From assembly GCA_902764415.1 (NCBI GenBank), contig CACWVU010000019.1, forward strand, positions 1 through 48,132: a stretch of DNA of 48,132 nucleotides. The letters are read 5' to 3'. The notes beneath the pieces were generated by a model, which saw nothing but the letters and a program-made list of their open reading frames with translations, was not told where the DNA came from and made no database searches. Origin of the DNA: an uncultured bacterium. GTDB taxonomy: Bacteria > Verrucomicrobiota > Kiritimatiellia > RFP12 > UBA1067. The position numbers and the translations under genes were made by a program. Positions 41,002-48,132 of this stretch are shown here, in pieces. Positions within the stretch are counted from its first letter, which is position 1. The number at the start of each line of letters is the position of its first letter.

Positions 41002-43061
41002 CGCCTGACCCTCCTGCGGAAGACCACTGCCGAAAGGACGAGGAACACCAGAAGCGGCGCCAGCGCCGCGGAGGCGAGGGTGAGCTTGAGGCGCGAGGCG
41101 CGGTCAAGTCCGGTGGAAAGAACCGCGGGGTCGGCGCTCGACGCGCCGGTGAAGTCGGTGCCGGAGAGGTAGGCGACCGCGTTGAGGAAGAAGTCGCGGT
41201 TGGCGCTGGCGCGCGCGGCGAGGGCGGCGTTGGAGACGAACGCCGCGTCGCCGACGGCTACGATGCGCGCCGGGCGGATGGCGAGGTCGCTGCCGGCGCC
41301 GGCGCCGCGCTCTGCCGCCGCCACGACGGCGGCTCCGCCGGCGCGGGCGAGGGGCAGGAACTCGATGCGGTCGGCCCCGGCGCCGCTCTCGGCCGCCGCG
41401 GAAAGCTCGAAGGAGAGCGGACGGTCGAGGACGATGCGCGAACCGGCGAGGGCGGAGGAGACCGGATGGTCGGCGAAGTCGGAGACGATGACGTCGGTGC
41501 CGGAGATGGTCTTCTGGTCCTTGAGCGGCTTCACCACCGGGCGCATTCCCCAGGCCGGCAGCAGCGGCGCCACGCCGCCGGTGCCGGGGCGCCCGAGCAT
41601 CACCAGCAGCCGTCCGCCGTCGCGCAGAAACGCCTCGATGCGCCCGAGCTCGGCGCGCGAGAAATCGTCCTTCGCGCCGGCGACCACGAGGAGCGCGCAG
41701 TCGGCGGGGATCGGCGACTCGGCGGCGAGGTCGACGGCGACGTTGCGGTAGCCCTCGCGGGCGATGTCGCGGGCGATGTCGCTCAGACCCCAGGAGCCGT
41801 AGTCGTCGAAACGGGCCTCGCCGTGCCCGACGGCCCAGCAGACGTCGCGGTGCTGGGGCGGGCTCACGAGGCTGCGGAGCGCGGGCGCGAGGTCGTTCCA
41901 GCCCGCGCCGTCGGCAAGGTCGAGGATTGCGGTGCGCCGCCCCTTCTCGAAGACGATGCTGCCCTCGCGGGCGCCGAGGCGCGCCAGGCGCCCGGCGGAG
42001 CCGATGTCCCAGCGCGGGTCGACGTAGCGCACCTCGAGGCGCAGCCCGCCGAGCGAGTCGGCGGCGCGGCGCAGCGCGCGCAGGCGCCGCGCGACCTCGC
42101 GGAAGCGCGGGTCGCGGCGCGAGAGGAAGGCGGTGGCGGAGACGGAGCCGGAGGTCTCGGAGATCGTGCGGCGGAGGCGCGGCGAGAAGTCCCCGCCGCC
42201 GCCGGAGGCGAACTCGAACGAGACGTTAAGCCGCGCCGCGAGCGCCGTGACCGCGACGGCGAAGAAGGCGGCGAGCGCCAGCGCGAGCGCGGTGGAGGCG
42301 CGGAGCATGCGCGAGCCGCGGCCGACGAGCCGCAGCGACGAGACCGACTTCGAGGCGACGAACAGGGCGAGGACGGTGAAGACGACGTAGGCGACGGCGG
42401 TGCCGAGCGTCACCGATCCGGACACCATGTCGGCGACGTGGGCGTCGAACGGGAAGTCGCCGAACACGGTGCGCCCGGCGGCGGAGAACGACAGCAGCGC
42501 CTGCCAGACGCCGCGGGGCAGCGCGGCGAAGAGGATAATCGAGGTGCAGAAGGACGCGGCCGAGTTCGCGAACGCGGCGCTCACGGCCGAGGCGGCGGCG
42601 CACCAGAGCGCGCCCTGCGCGGCCAGCGCGGCGAACGCGGCGATCACCTCGCTCCAGTCGGCGCCGGCGAGCGCGGCGGGGGCGAAGGCGGCGAGCGCCA
42701 GCCCGCACGAGGCGAGGGAAAGCGCCACGACGAGCAGCAGGGCGAACCACACGCCGACGAACTTGCCGACCACGAAGTCGCGCTCGCGCACGGCGACGGA
42801 AAGCAGCAGGTCGGTGCGGCCGGTGCGGCGCTCGTCGCTCCACACGTCCATCGCGAGGAAAGCCGCCGCCACCGGCAGCAGCGCCGAGGCCGAAAGCGCC
42901 CAGAGCGCGACGACCGACGCGCTCGTCCCCTCGGCCGCCTCGAGCCGCAGCGAGAAGAGCGCCGCGACGGCGGCCATGAACAGCCCCGCCGCCAGCGCGG
43001 TCGGGAACTGGCTGCGCAGCCGGCCGACTGTGCGCCGGAAGGTCACCGCGACCGGGCTCAC
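40998..43061 (-). CDS. ABC-2 permease fused to a GldG-like exported domain
   Basis: A 687-residue protein. The first about 240 residues are an ABC-2 permease of the GldF type (six helices, including WSDERRTGRTDLLLSVAVRERDFVVGKFVG, cited in part). A further helix leads to the ABC_transp_aux/GldG-like domain: EVRYVDPRW, GSIVFEKGRRTAILDLADG, WAVGHGEARFDDYGSWG, ALLVVAGAKDDFSRAELGRIEAFLRDGG (cited in part). A C-terminal helix follows (LASAALAPLLVFLVLSAVVF). GTG 43061 overlaps the ATPase stop (GTGA). In gliding bacteria GldF and GldG are separate genes; fused forms occur in non-gliding lineages. Substrate unknown. Confidence 0.82.
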   Translation of the reverse strand: MSPVAVTFRRTVGRLRSQFPTALAAGLFMAAVAALFSLRLEAAEGTSASVVALWALSASALLPVAAAFLAMDVWSDERRTGRTDLLLSVAVRERDFVVGKFVGVWFALLLVVALSLASCGLALAAFAPAALAGADWSEVIAAFAALAAQGALWCAAASAVSAAFANSAASFCTSIILFAALPRGVWQALLSFSAAGRTVFGDFPFDAHVADMVSGSVTLGTAVAYVVFTVLALFVASKSVSSLRLVGRGSRMLRASTALALALAAFFAVAVTALAARLNVSFEFASGGGGDFSPRLRRTISETSGSVSATAFLSRRDPRFREVARRLRALRRAADSLGGLRLEVRYVDPRWDIGSAGRLARLGAREGSIVFEKGRRTAILDLADGAGWNDLAPALRSLVSPPQHRDVCWAVGHGEARFDDYGSWGLSDIARDIAREGYRNVAVDLAAESPIPADCALLVVAGAKDDFSRAELGRIEAFLRDGGRLLVMLGRPGTGGVAPLLPAWGMRPVVKPLKDQKTISGTDVIVSDFADHPVSSALAGSRIVLDRPLSFELSAAAESGAGADRIEFLPLARAGGAAVVAAAERGAGAGSDLAIRPARIVAVGDAAFVSNAALAARASANRDFFLNAVAYLSGTDFTGASSADPAVLSTGLDRASRLKLTLASAALAPLLVFLVLSAVVFRRRVRR

Positions 43062-43768
43062 GGCTCCACCTCCCCCAGCGCCGCGGCGACGCGCTCGCAG
43101 AGCACCGCGCGGTCGGTTCCGGAAGCCGGCACCGACGCCGACACGATTCCGTTCCTGAGCACGAGGAAGCGCGTGGTCCACTTCGCGAAGTCGGCGATCT
43201 CGTGGCCGGTGACGATGACGGACGAGAACGCCGCCGCGTCGGAGAGGATGTCGCCCGCCGCCTCGCGCATGGTGCGGTCGAGCCCGGCGAGGAAGTCGTC
43301 CAGCAGCAGCACGCGCGGGCGCAGCAGCAGCGCGTCCGCGAGCGCCACCCGGCGGCGCATCCCGGCGGAGAGCCGGCGCACCGGCTCGCGCATGAGGTCG
43401 TCGACCCGGCAGAGCTCCGCCGCCTCGCCGACGCGGCGCCGCACGCGCTTCGACGGCTCGCCCTTGAGCCGCGCGCGGTAGTTGAGGTACTCCTTCACCG
43501 TCATGTCGTCGTAGAGCGCCGGGCTCTCCGGCAGGTAGCCGAGCTGTCGCCGGTAGCGGAGCGGGCGCGCGAAGGCGTCCGCGCCGTCCGCCAGCACCGC
43601 GCCGGAGTCCGGCGCCATCAGCGTGGCGAGGATCTTGAGGAGCGTCGTCTTGCCCGCGCCGTTCTCACCCACCACGCTCACGATCTCGCCAGGCGAGACC
43701 ACGAACGACACGTCCCTGAGGACGGTCTTGCGCGCGTAGGAGAAGGCGAGGTTGCGGACGTCGAGCAT
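43058..43768 (-). CDS. ABC transporter ATPase, GldA/CcmA-type
   Basis: A 236-residue ATPase: Walker A GENGAGKTT, Q-loop LGYLPESPALYDDMTV, signature RLSAGMRRRVALADA, Walker B VLLLDDFLAGLD, and the switch His in VTGHEIADF. The ATG at 43768 shares one base with the oxidoreductase stop (TGATG). Its stop overlaps the permease start. It should energise the permease/GldG-like fusion encoded next, with the DUF4340 protein as a third part. Walker B ends DDF rather than the usual DEP, so the catalytic glutamate position appears changed to Asp; this merits attention but the rest is intact. Confidence 0.9.
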   Translation of the reverse strand: MLDVRNLAFSYARKTVLRDVSFVVSPGEIVSVVGENGAGKTTLLKILATLMAPDSGAVLADGADAFARPLRYRRQLGYLPESPALYDDMTVKEYLNYRARLKGEPSKRVRRRVGEAAELCRVDDLMREPVRRLSAGMRRRVALADALLLRPRVLLLDDFLAGLDRTMREAAGDILSDAAAFSSVIVTGHEIADFAKWTTRFLVLRNGIVSASVPASGTDRAVLCERVAAALGEVEP

Positions 43769-44979
43769 CAGTCGATTTCCACTATCTGCCCGCCGGCGAG
43801 GCGGCTGCGCTCCGCCGCGAAGCAGATGAGGTGGCTCTGGAGCGCCTGCGCGGTCGTCTCGCGGATCTCGTCGGGGTCGCCGCGGCGGAGGATTCGGATC
43901 GTCTCGGAGACGAGGTTGAAGTCCCCGCCGCCGTGGCGCGAGCGGTTGGGCAGGCGGTAGTTCAGCGGCACCCCGGTCTCGACCGGGTTGTCGTCGAAGC
44001 GGCAGATGTCGAGGTTTTCGCCGTCGCCCACGATCTCGCCGCGGGTGAGCGCGATGCGGGTGGTGCGGATGTTCTTCGCGGTGAAGCCGGTCATCACGTG
44101 GCTCACCGTGGCGCCGCCCTCGAACTCCATCGTCACCGTCTGGTGGTCCGGGACGTCGTTGTCGCTCTGGTAGACGCACTTGCCGTACTCGGTCTCCTCG
44201 ATCAGCTTCTGCATCGCGGCGTCGGAGTTGTCGGCGAAGAGGTACTTGAGCTCGTCGTGGTCGACGTACATGTTCTGCGCGCTCCACACGCAGCGGCGCT
44301 CGATCGCCGGCGGGCAGTCGACGCACCGCAGGGCCGCGCCGCGCGGCATCATCTCGCGGCGGAAGAGCTTGATCGAGCCGAAGGACGACACCTTGAGGCA
44401 CTTCTTGCCGATCCACCAGACGAAGAGGTCGAAGTCGTGCGAGCACTTCGCGAGGATGATCGGCGAGCTCTTCTTCGAGTTCGCCCAGTTGCCGCGCACG
44501 TAGGAGTGGGCCACCTTCCAGAACCCGGCCGACTCCTGGTGCGCGATCGACACCACCTCGCCGAGCTCGCCGGAGTCGATGAGCGCCTTGATGTGGGCGA
44601 AGTAGCGGGTGTAGCGCAGCACGTGCCCCACCACCACCAGCCTCTTCTCGGCGAGCGCGCACTCGATCACCTCGCGGCACTCCGCCTCGGTCGGCGAGAT
44701 CGGCTTCTCGAGGATGATGTGGTAGCCGGACTTCAACGCCACCAGCGCAGGCTCGTGGTGGAGCGCGTCGGGCATGGTGATCATCACCAGGTCCGCCTCG
44801 GGCTTCTCGTCCAGGCACTCGCGCCAGTCGTTCCAGTACTTCTTGGCCGGGATGGACTTGGCCTGCACCGGGTCGGCCACGCCGACGATCTCGAGCTGGT
44901 CCGGGTGTTCCTTCGCGTATTCAGCGTAGGCGCGGCCGCGGTATCCCGCGCCGAGCACGATGGCCTTGAGCTTCTTCAT
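43768..44979 (-). CDS. Gfo/Idh/MocA-family oxidoreductase
   Basis: A 403-residue NAD(P)-dependent sugar-type oxidoreductase: Rossmann motif VLGAGYRGRAYAEYA, ADPVQA, the EKPISPTEAEC signature carrying the catalytic-type Lys (EKP), GHVLRYTRYF, and CSHDFDLFVWWIG with the His/Asp pair. A cysteine-rich insertion follows (RCVDCPPAIERRCVW), seen in one branch of the family. No signal peptide, so cytoplasmic. ATG 44979 overlaps the lipoprotein stop (ATGA). Together with the TIM-barrel protein it resembles the oxidoreductase/isomerase pairs of sugar and cyclitol breakdown; the substrate cannot be stated. Confidence 0.9.
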   Translation of the reverse strand: MKKLKAIVLGAGYRGRAYAEYAKEHPDQLEIVGVADPVQAKSIPAKKYWNDWRECLDEKPEADLVMITMPDALHHEPALVALKSGYHIILEKPISPTEAECREVIECALAEKRLVVVGHVLRYTRYFAHIKALIDSGELGEVVSIAHQESAGFWKVAHSYVRGNWANSKKSSPIILAKCSHDFDLFVWWIGKKCLKVSSFGSIKLFRREMMPRGAALRCVDCPPAIERRCVWSAQNMYVDHDELKYLFADNSDAAMQKLIEETEYGKCVYQSDNDVPDHQTVTMEFEGGATVSHVMTGFTAKNIRTTRIALTRGEIVGDGENLDICRFDDNPVETGVPLNYRLPNRSRHGGGDFNLVSETIRILRRGDPDEIRETTAQALQSHLICFAAERSRLAGGQIVEID

Positions 44980-45908
44980 TTTCCTGTCAGCGCTCCTATC
45001 GCTATGCGGATGTCCTCGGCGCGGCGGTCGCCTCCCTCGCGCTCGACCACGTAGTTGCCGCGGTAGCCGAGCGTCTCGAGCCGGCGCACGAACTCCGCGC
45101 CGCCGACCTCGCCCTCGCCCCACGGGACCTCGGTCCCCCAGGTGCCGGGCTCCTTGGTCTCGCACGCGTCCTTCACGTGCACCGAGCGGATCCACGGATA
45201 AAGCGTCCTGAGCGCCTCCAGCGGCCGCCCCTTCGCGTAGAGGATCATGTTCGCGGGGTCGAAGTTGATGCCCACGCCCGGCACCGCCGCCATGAACTTG
45301 GCGAGGTCCGCCGCGGTCTCCTGGCCCGACTCGAGGATCAGCACCACGTCGTTCTTCGCGCACTCGTCGCGCATCCACTTCACCCGCTCGACGAACTTGG
45401 CGAACGCCTTCTGGTCGGACTCGTCCAGGAAGCCGGCGTGCGTCGACATGTAGCGGCAGCCGAGCTCCTTGGTCATCGCCGCGCCGCGCGAGACGATCCG
45501 CTTGTTCGCCTCCCAGGTCGCGTCCGGCACGATGCCGCCCGTCGCGCGGATGGAGTCGAGCGTCGAGTAGTCCTCGCCCACCATGCCGACCATCGTCGCC
45601 ATCACGTTCCACTCGCCCGACGCCACCTTGTCCTTGACGAACTGCCAGGTCGACGGCGGCTCCGCCGCGCCGTGGCGCTCGTCCGGCGCGATGAACGGCC
45701 CGAGCGCGAGGTGGATCCCCTTCACGCCCGACTTCTCCATCTGGACCGCGACGCCGGAAAGCGGCTCGCGCCAGCTCCAGCTGCACACGCCCACGCGCGC
45801 GGGGTCGATCGCCGCGGAAGGCGCAGTGGTGCGGCAGCCGGCGGCGACGAGCGCGACCGCGGCAAACGCCGCGGCCCGCCGGAAAAGCGCAGACTTGGAA
45901 ATTGCCAT
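44976..45908 (-). CDS. Sugar phosphate isomerase/epimerase-like TIM-barrel lipoprotein
   Basis: A 310-residue protein. An N-terminal signal with lipobox VAAGC (cysteine near residue 25) predicts a lipoprotein. The rest is a xylose-isomerase-like TIM barrel: VGVCSWSW, GIHLALGP, MSTHAGF, VVLILESGQE, GINFDPANMILY with the metal-binding Asp, IRSVHVKDA with His/Asp, and GEGEVGGAEFVRRLETLGYRG (cited in part) with the final Glu. Family members epimerise or isomerise sugars, and a few cleave glycosides with partner oxidoreductases. Being outside the cytoplasm while the adjacent Gfo/Idh partner is inside is odd. The start has no overlap; the gap from argD is 13 nt. Confidence 0.83.
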   Translation of the reverse strand: MAISKSALFRRAAAFAAVALVAAGCRTTAPSAAIDPARVGVCSWSWREPLSGVAVQMEKSGVKGIHLALGPFIAPDERHGAAEPPSTWQFVKDKVASGEWNVMATMVGMVGEDYSTLDSIRATGGIVPDATWEANKRIVSRGAAMTKELGCRYMSTHAGFLDESDQKAFAKFVERVKWMRDECAKNDVVLILESGQETAADLAKFMAAVPGVGINFDPANMILYAKGRPLEALRTLYPWIRSVHVKDACETKEPGTWGTEVPWGEGEVGGAEFVRRLETLGYRGNYVVEREGGDRRAEDIRIAIGALTGK

Positions 45909-45921
45909 CTTCAGCCCCCCG

Positions 45922-47121
45922 TTATCCGCCGTAGACGCTGCCGAGCGCGTCCGAGATCATGTCGACGACGTCCTCGAGGTCGTCCTCGCCGAGCGTCAGC
46001 GGCGGCAGGAACCTCACGACGTGCGCGCCGGCGGTGAGCGTCAGGAGCCCCTGCCCCTTGAACGCCTCGACGAGCTCCTTCGCCTCGCCCTCGCAGACGA
46101 GCCCCAGCATCAGCCCCTTGCCGCGCACCTCGAGGAGCGCGTCGTACTGGTCGACGAACCCCTGCAGCGCCTCGCGCAGCAGCTCGCCCACCTTGACCGC
46201 GTTCTCGAGCAGCCCCTCGGACTCGATCGTGTCCAGCACCGCGAGCGCCGCCGCCGCCGCGACCGGGTTGCCGCCGAAGGTCGAGGCGTGGGCGGAGACC
46301 GTGAAGACGTCCGCCAGCTTCGCGTTGGAGACAAGCGCGCCCATCGGCAGGCCGCCGGCGAGCGCCTTCGCGCAGGTGAAGAGGTCGGGCTTCACGTCGT
46401 AGCCCTGCCAGGCAAACCAGGTGCCGGTGCGGCCGATGCCGGACTGCACCTCGTCGACGATCATCAGGAGGTTCTTCTCGTCGCAGAGCTCGCGGACGCC
46501 GCGCATGAACTCCTCCGTTGCCGGCGTCACCCCGCCTTCGCCCTGCACCGCCTCGAGCATCACCGCGACCGTCTTGTCGCCAATCGCCGCCTTGACGCTC
46601 TCGAGGTCGTTGTAGTCGGCGTAGGCGAAGCCAACCGGCAGCGGGTCGTAGCCCTCCTGGCACCACGCCTGCGCCGTCGCCGCCACCGTGGCGAGCGTGC
46701 GCCCGTGGAAGCCCTGGCGGAAAGTGACGACCTCGTAGCGGCCGCCGTTCGCCGCGCCCCAGCGCCGCGCAAGCTTGATCGCCGCCTCGTTGGCCTCCGC
46801 GCCGGAGTTGCAGAAGAACACCTTGCCGCCGAGCCCCGAGAGCTCCACCAGCCGCTCCGCGAGCCTGATCGCCGGCACGTTGGCGTAGAGGTTGGAGCAG
46901 TGGGTGAACACCGACGCCTGCTTCTGGATCGCCTCCACCACCTTCTTGCAGCCGTAGCCCACCGACTGCACGCCGATGCCGCTGGTAAAGTCGTAGTACA
47001 TCATCCCGTCGGCGTCGCGCACCGTCAGCCCCTTGCCCGAGGCGATTACCGTCGATGGCGCATACGTCGGCATCATCACCGCGCGGTAGCGCTCCAGCAG
47101 TTCCTGTGTCTTGTCACTCAT
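45922..47121 (-). CDS. argD: Acetylornithine aminotransferase
   Basis: A 399-residue PLP-dependent class III aminotransferase converting N-acetylglutamate semialdehyde to N-acetylornithine in arginine synthesis; it may also act in lysine synthesis. Motifs: FTSGIGVQSVGYG, FFCNSGAEANEAAIKLAR, the FHGRTLAT segment, LEAVQGEGGV, MIVDEVQSGIGRTGTWFA, the PLP-lysine stretch FTCAKALAGGLPMGAL and the following STFGGNPVA. Length is standard. The ATG overlaps the argB stop (ATGA). It is followed after 13 nt by the lipoprotein gene. No argC, argJ or argF is nearby. Confidence 0.95.
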   Translation of the reverse strand: MSDKTQELLERYRAVMMPTYAPSTVIASGKGLTVRDADGMMYYDFTSGIGVQSVGYGCKKVVEAIQKQASVFTHCSNLYANVPAIRLAERLVELSGLGGKVFFCNSGAEANEAAIKLARRWGAANGGRYEVVTFRQGFHGRTLATVAATAQAWCQEGYDPLPVGFAYADYNDLESVKAAIGDKTVAVMLEAVQGEGGVTPATEEFMRGVRELCDEKNLLMIVDEVQSGIGRTGTWFAWQGYDVKPDLFTCAKALAGGLPMGALVSNAKLADVFTVSAHASTFGGNPVAAAAALAVLDTIESEGLLENAVKVGELLREALQGFVDQYDALLEVRGKGLMLGLVCEGEAKELVEAFKGQGLLTLTAGAHVVRFLPPLTLGEDDLEDVVDMISDALGSVYGG

Positions 47122-47978
47122 TGGGTTATCTCCGTTCCCACGCCCTGTCGCGTGAATATTTCCAGTAAAAGCGAATGGTCCATGCGCCCGTCCACCAGGT
47201 GCACCTTGCGCACGCCCTCGCGGATCGCCGCCTCGCAGCTCTCGATCTTCGGCAGCATCCCGCCCGAGATCGTGCCGTCCGCCTTGAGGACCTCGGTCTG
47301 GGCGAGGCTCAGGGTCGAGAAGAGCGTCGAGGGGTCGTCCGGGTCCTTCATGAGCCCCGGGACGTCCGACACCAGCACGAACTTCCGCACCTTCAGCGAC
47401 CGCGCGAGCGCCGCCGCCGCGATGTCGGCGTTGACGTTGTAGAGGTGGCCGTCGGCGACGCCCGTCGCGACCGGGGTCACCACCGGGACGATTCCGGCGT
47501 CGAGCATCTCGCGGACCGCGCGGGTCGAGACCTCGACCACCTCGCCCACGTAGCCGCGGTCGGGGCGCTCGATCTTCCTCGCGCCGAAGATCCAGTTGCC
47601 GTGGAGGGGCTTGGCGTTCGCGCCCAGCCGGCCGAGCCGGCCGACGATGTCGGGGTTGACCACGTTGTTGAGGGTGCGCCTGACGATCTCCATCGTCTCC
47701 TCGTCGGTCACGCGCTGGCCCTCGACGAACGCCGGCTCGTGGCCGGAGTCCCTGATGGCGCGGGAAATCGCCTTGCCGCCGCCGTGCACCAGCACCACCT
47801 TGATGCCGACGGCGTTGAGGAAGGCGAGGTCGCCGGAGATGGACTCGAGCTTCTCGTCGAACTCCATCACCGACCCGCCGAGCTTCACGAGCACCACCGA
47901 GCCTTTGAAGTCCTGAATGTACGGCAATGCCTCCGTAAGCACCGCCGCCTTCGCCTGCGCTGTATCCAGTCTATCCAT
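47118..47978 (-). CDS. argB: N-acetylglutamate kinase
   Basis: A 286-residue amino-acid-kinase-fold enzyme phosphorylating N-acetylglutamate, the second step of arginine synthesis. Motifs: VLVKLGGSVM, VVLVHGGGKAISRAI, GQRVTDEETMEIV, NVNADIAAAALA, FVLVSDVPGLMKD and GGMLPKIESCEAAI. The N-terminal extension before the first strand is about 28 residues with helix character, as in arginine-sensitive kinases (inference). The ATG lies 11 nt after TATAAT, so the mRNA has at most a few nucleotides of leader and no Shine-Dalgarno. First gene of a run of twelve closely packed genes. Confidence 0.96.
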   Translation of the reverse strand: MDRLDTAQAKAAVLTEALPYIQDFKGSVVLVKLGGSVMEFDEKLESISGDLAFLNAVGIKVVLVHGGGKAISRAIRDSGHEPAFVEGQRVTDEETMEIVRRTLNNVVNPDIVGRLGRLGANAKPLHGNWIFGARKIERPDRGYVGEVVEVSTRAVREMLDAGIVPVVTPVATGVADGHLYNVNADIAAAALARSLKVRKFVLVSDVPGLMKDPDDPSTLFSTLSLAQTEVLKADGTISGGMLPKIESCEAAIREGVRKVHLVDGRMDHSLLLEIFTRQGVGTEITQ

Positions 47979-47989
47979 GAATTTGGCAT

Positions 47990-47995
47990 ATTATA
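47990..47995 (-). promoter_or_regulatory. argB promoter, nearly leaderless
   Basis: The minus strand reads AAATATGGTATAATATGCC, an extended -10 placed 11 nt before the argB ATG. TTGAAG lies only 13 nt upstream, too close for a normal -35. It is the only promoter recognised for the operon ending at 33749. Confidence 0.7.
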
Positions 47996-48048
47996 CCATA
48001 TTTCTGCGCTTCAATGGGCGCATCCGCCGGATTTTGTCGATTGCAAGA

Positions 48049-48075
48049 GTAAACGCAAGTTCTGGAAGCGTTTAC
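48049..48075. terminator. Perfect 8-bp inverted repeat upstream of argB
   Basis: GTAAACGC (48049-48056) pairs with GCGTTTAC (48068-48075) across an 11-nt loop. It lies about 55 nt upstream of the argB -10. The minus strand continues TCTTGC without a U-run, so it may be a weak terminator of the gene to the right or an operator. On the minus strand a reading frame ending RILPLKR stops at TAA within it. Confidence 0.4.
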
Positions 48076-48114
48076 CTTTTCAAAGGGAGGATCCTGGCCT
48101 TCATCGGCTGAACA

Positions 48115-48132
48115 TATGGGTTGCCACCCATA
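48115..48132. repeat. Inverted repeat at the right edge
   Basis: TATGGGT and ACCCATA form a perfect 7-bp stem with a 4-nt loop that ends exactly at the window border. It may belong to the gene or leader to the right. Nothing further can be said from this window. Confidence 0.3.

Noticed and set aside
41466..43481. Long plus-strand open frame (about 670 codons) opposite the GldFG and GldA genes
   Set aside because: Antisense frame in very GC-rich DNA; composition is Arg/Glu/Gly-rich with no recognisable domain, and the minus-strand genes are certain.
45583..47442. Long plus-strand open frame opposite argD and argB
   Set aside because: Same cause: open antisense frame over well-identified genes.

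Overview
The window reads like a chromosome segment of a Gram-negative bacterium. It carries a Kdo transferase (WaaA), a Wzm/Wzt polysaccharide exporter, a lipobox, a SurA-like foldase and several signal peptides. The mix of families suggests the PVC superphylum, perhaps Kiritimatiellota; that placement is a judgement from gene content, not from a marker gene. Such families include a TIM-barrel lipoprotein beside a Gfo/Idh/MocA oxidoreductase, heparinase II/III-like lyases inside a glycan locus, long secreted thioredoxin/Ig proteins and a GldA/GldFG/DUF4340 set. Every gene I can support lies on the minus strand, so transcription runs right to left and the account below follows that direction.

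47978 to 33749 (very GC-rich): twelve tightly packed genes, many with ATGA, GTGA or TGATG overlaps and otherwise with gaps of 5-13 nt. They are argB, argD, a TIM-barrel lipoprotein, a Gfo/Idh/MocA oxidoreductase, a GldA-like ATPase, a GldF-GldG fusion, a DUF4340 protein, waaA, a TPR protein, a 6-phosphogluconolactonase-like protein, yejB and yejE. One extended -10 promoter just before argB is the only promoter I see for the set.

33611 to 27717: an interrupted signal-peptide gene. Next, a strong promoter with an A/T UP-like tract and a leader of about 290 nt precedes a secreted protein of unknown family. It is followed by a SurA/PpiC-like foldase, an O-antigen-ligase-like membrane protein lacking the usual N-terminal membrane bundle, and a membrane-anchored HEAT protein. 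27679 to 23948 is a 1243-residue secreted protein with two CXXC thioredoxin-like domains and Ig-like domains.

23925 to 188 (moderate GC): a surface-polysaccharide locus of the ABC-transporter type. It holds a WbaP-type initiating transferase, Wzm, a short Wzt, UDP-ManNAc dehydrogenase (wecC), a 1798-residue methyltransferase/coiled-coil/glycosyltransferase fusion and a 1238-residue three-module glycosyltransferase. Two heparinase II/III-like lyases follow, then UDP-GlcNAc 2-epimerase (wecB), a CgeB-like glycosyltransferase, a GT2 and two GT4 enzymes. WecB plus WecC make UDP-ManNAcA, so the glycan probably contains this uronic acid; the two lyases would then be editing or clearance enzymes for it (inference).

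The most unusual item is the 1798-residue fusion. It joins a methyltransferase, about 700 residues of coiled coil with internal repeats, and several glycosyltransferase modules. The layout recalls single-chain polymerase/terminator/ruler proteins such as WbbB of Klebsiella O12 and the WbdA/WbdD pair. A second theme is a repeated promoter form, TGGTATAAT, placed only 7-11 nt before several start codons, which implies leaderless or nearly leaderless mRNAs. No tRNA, rRNA, CRISPR array or transposase gene was recognised.
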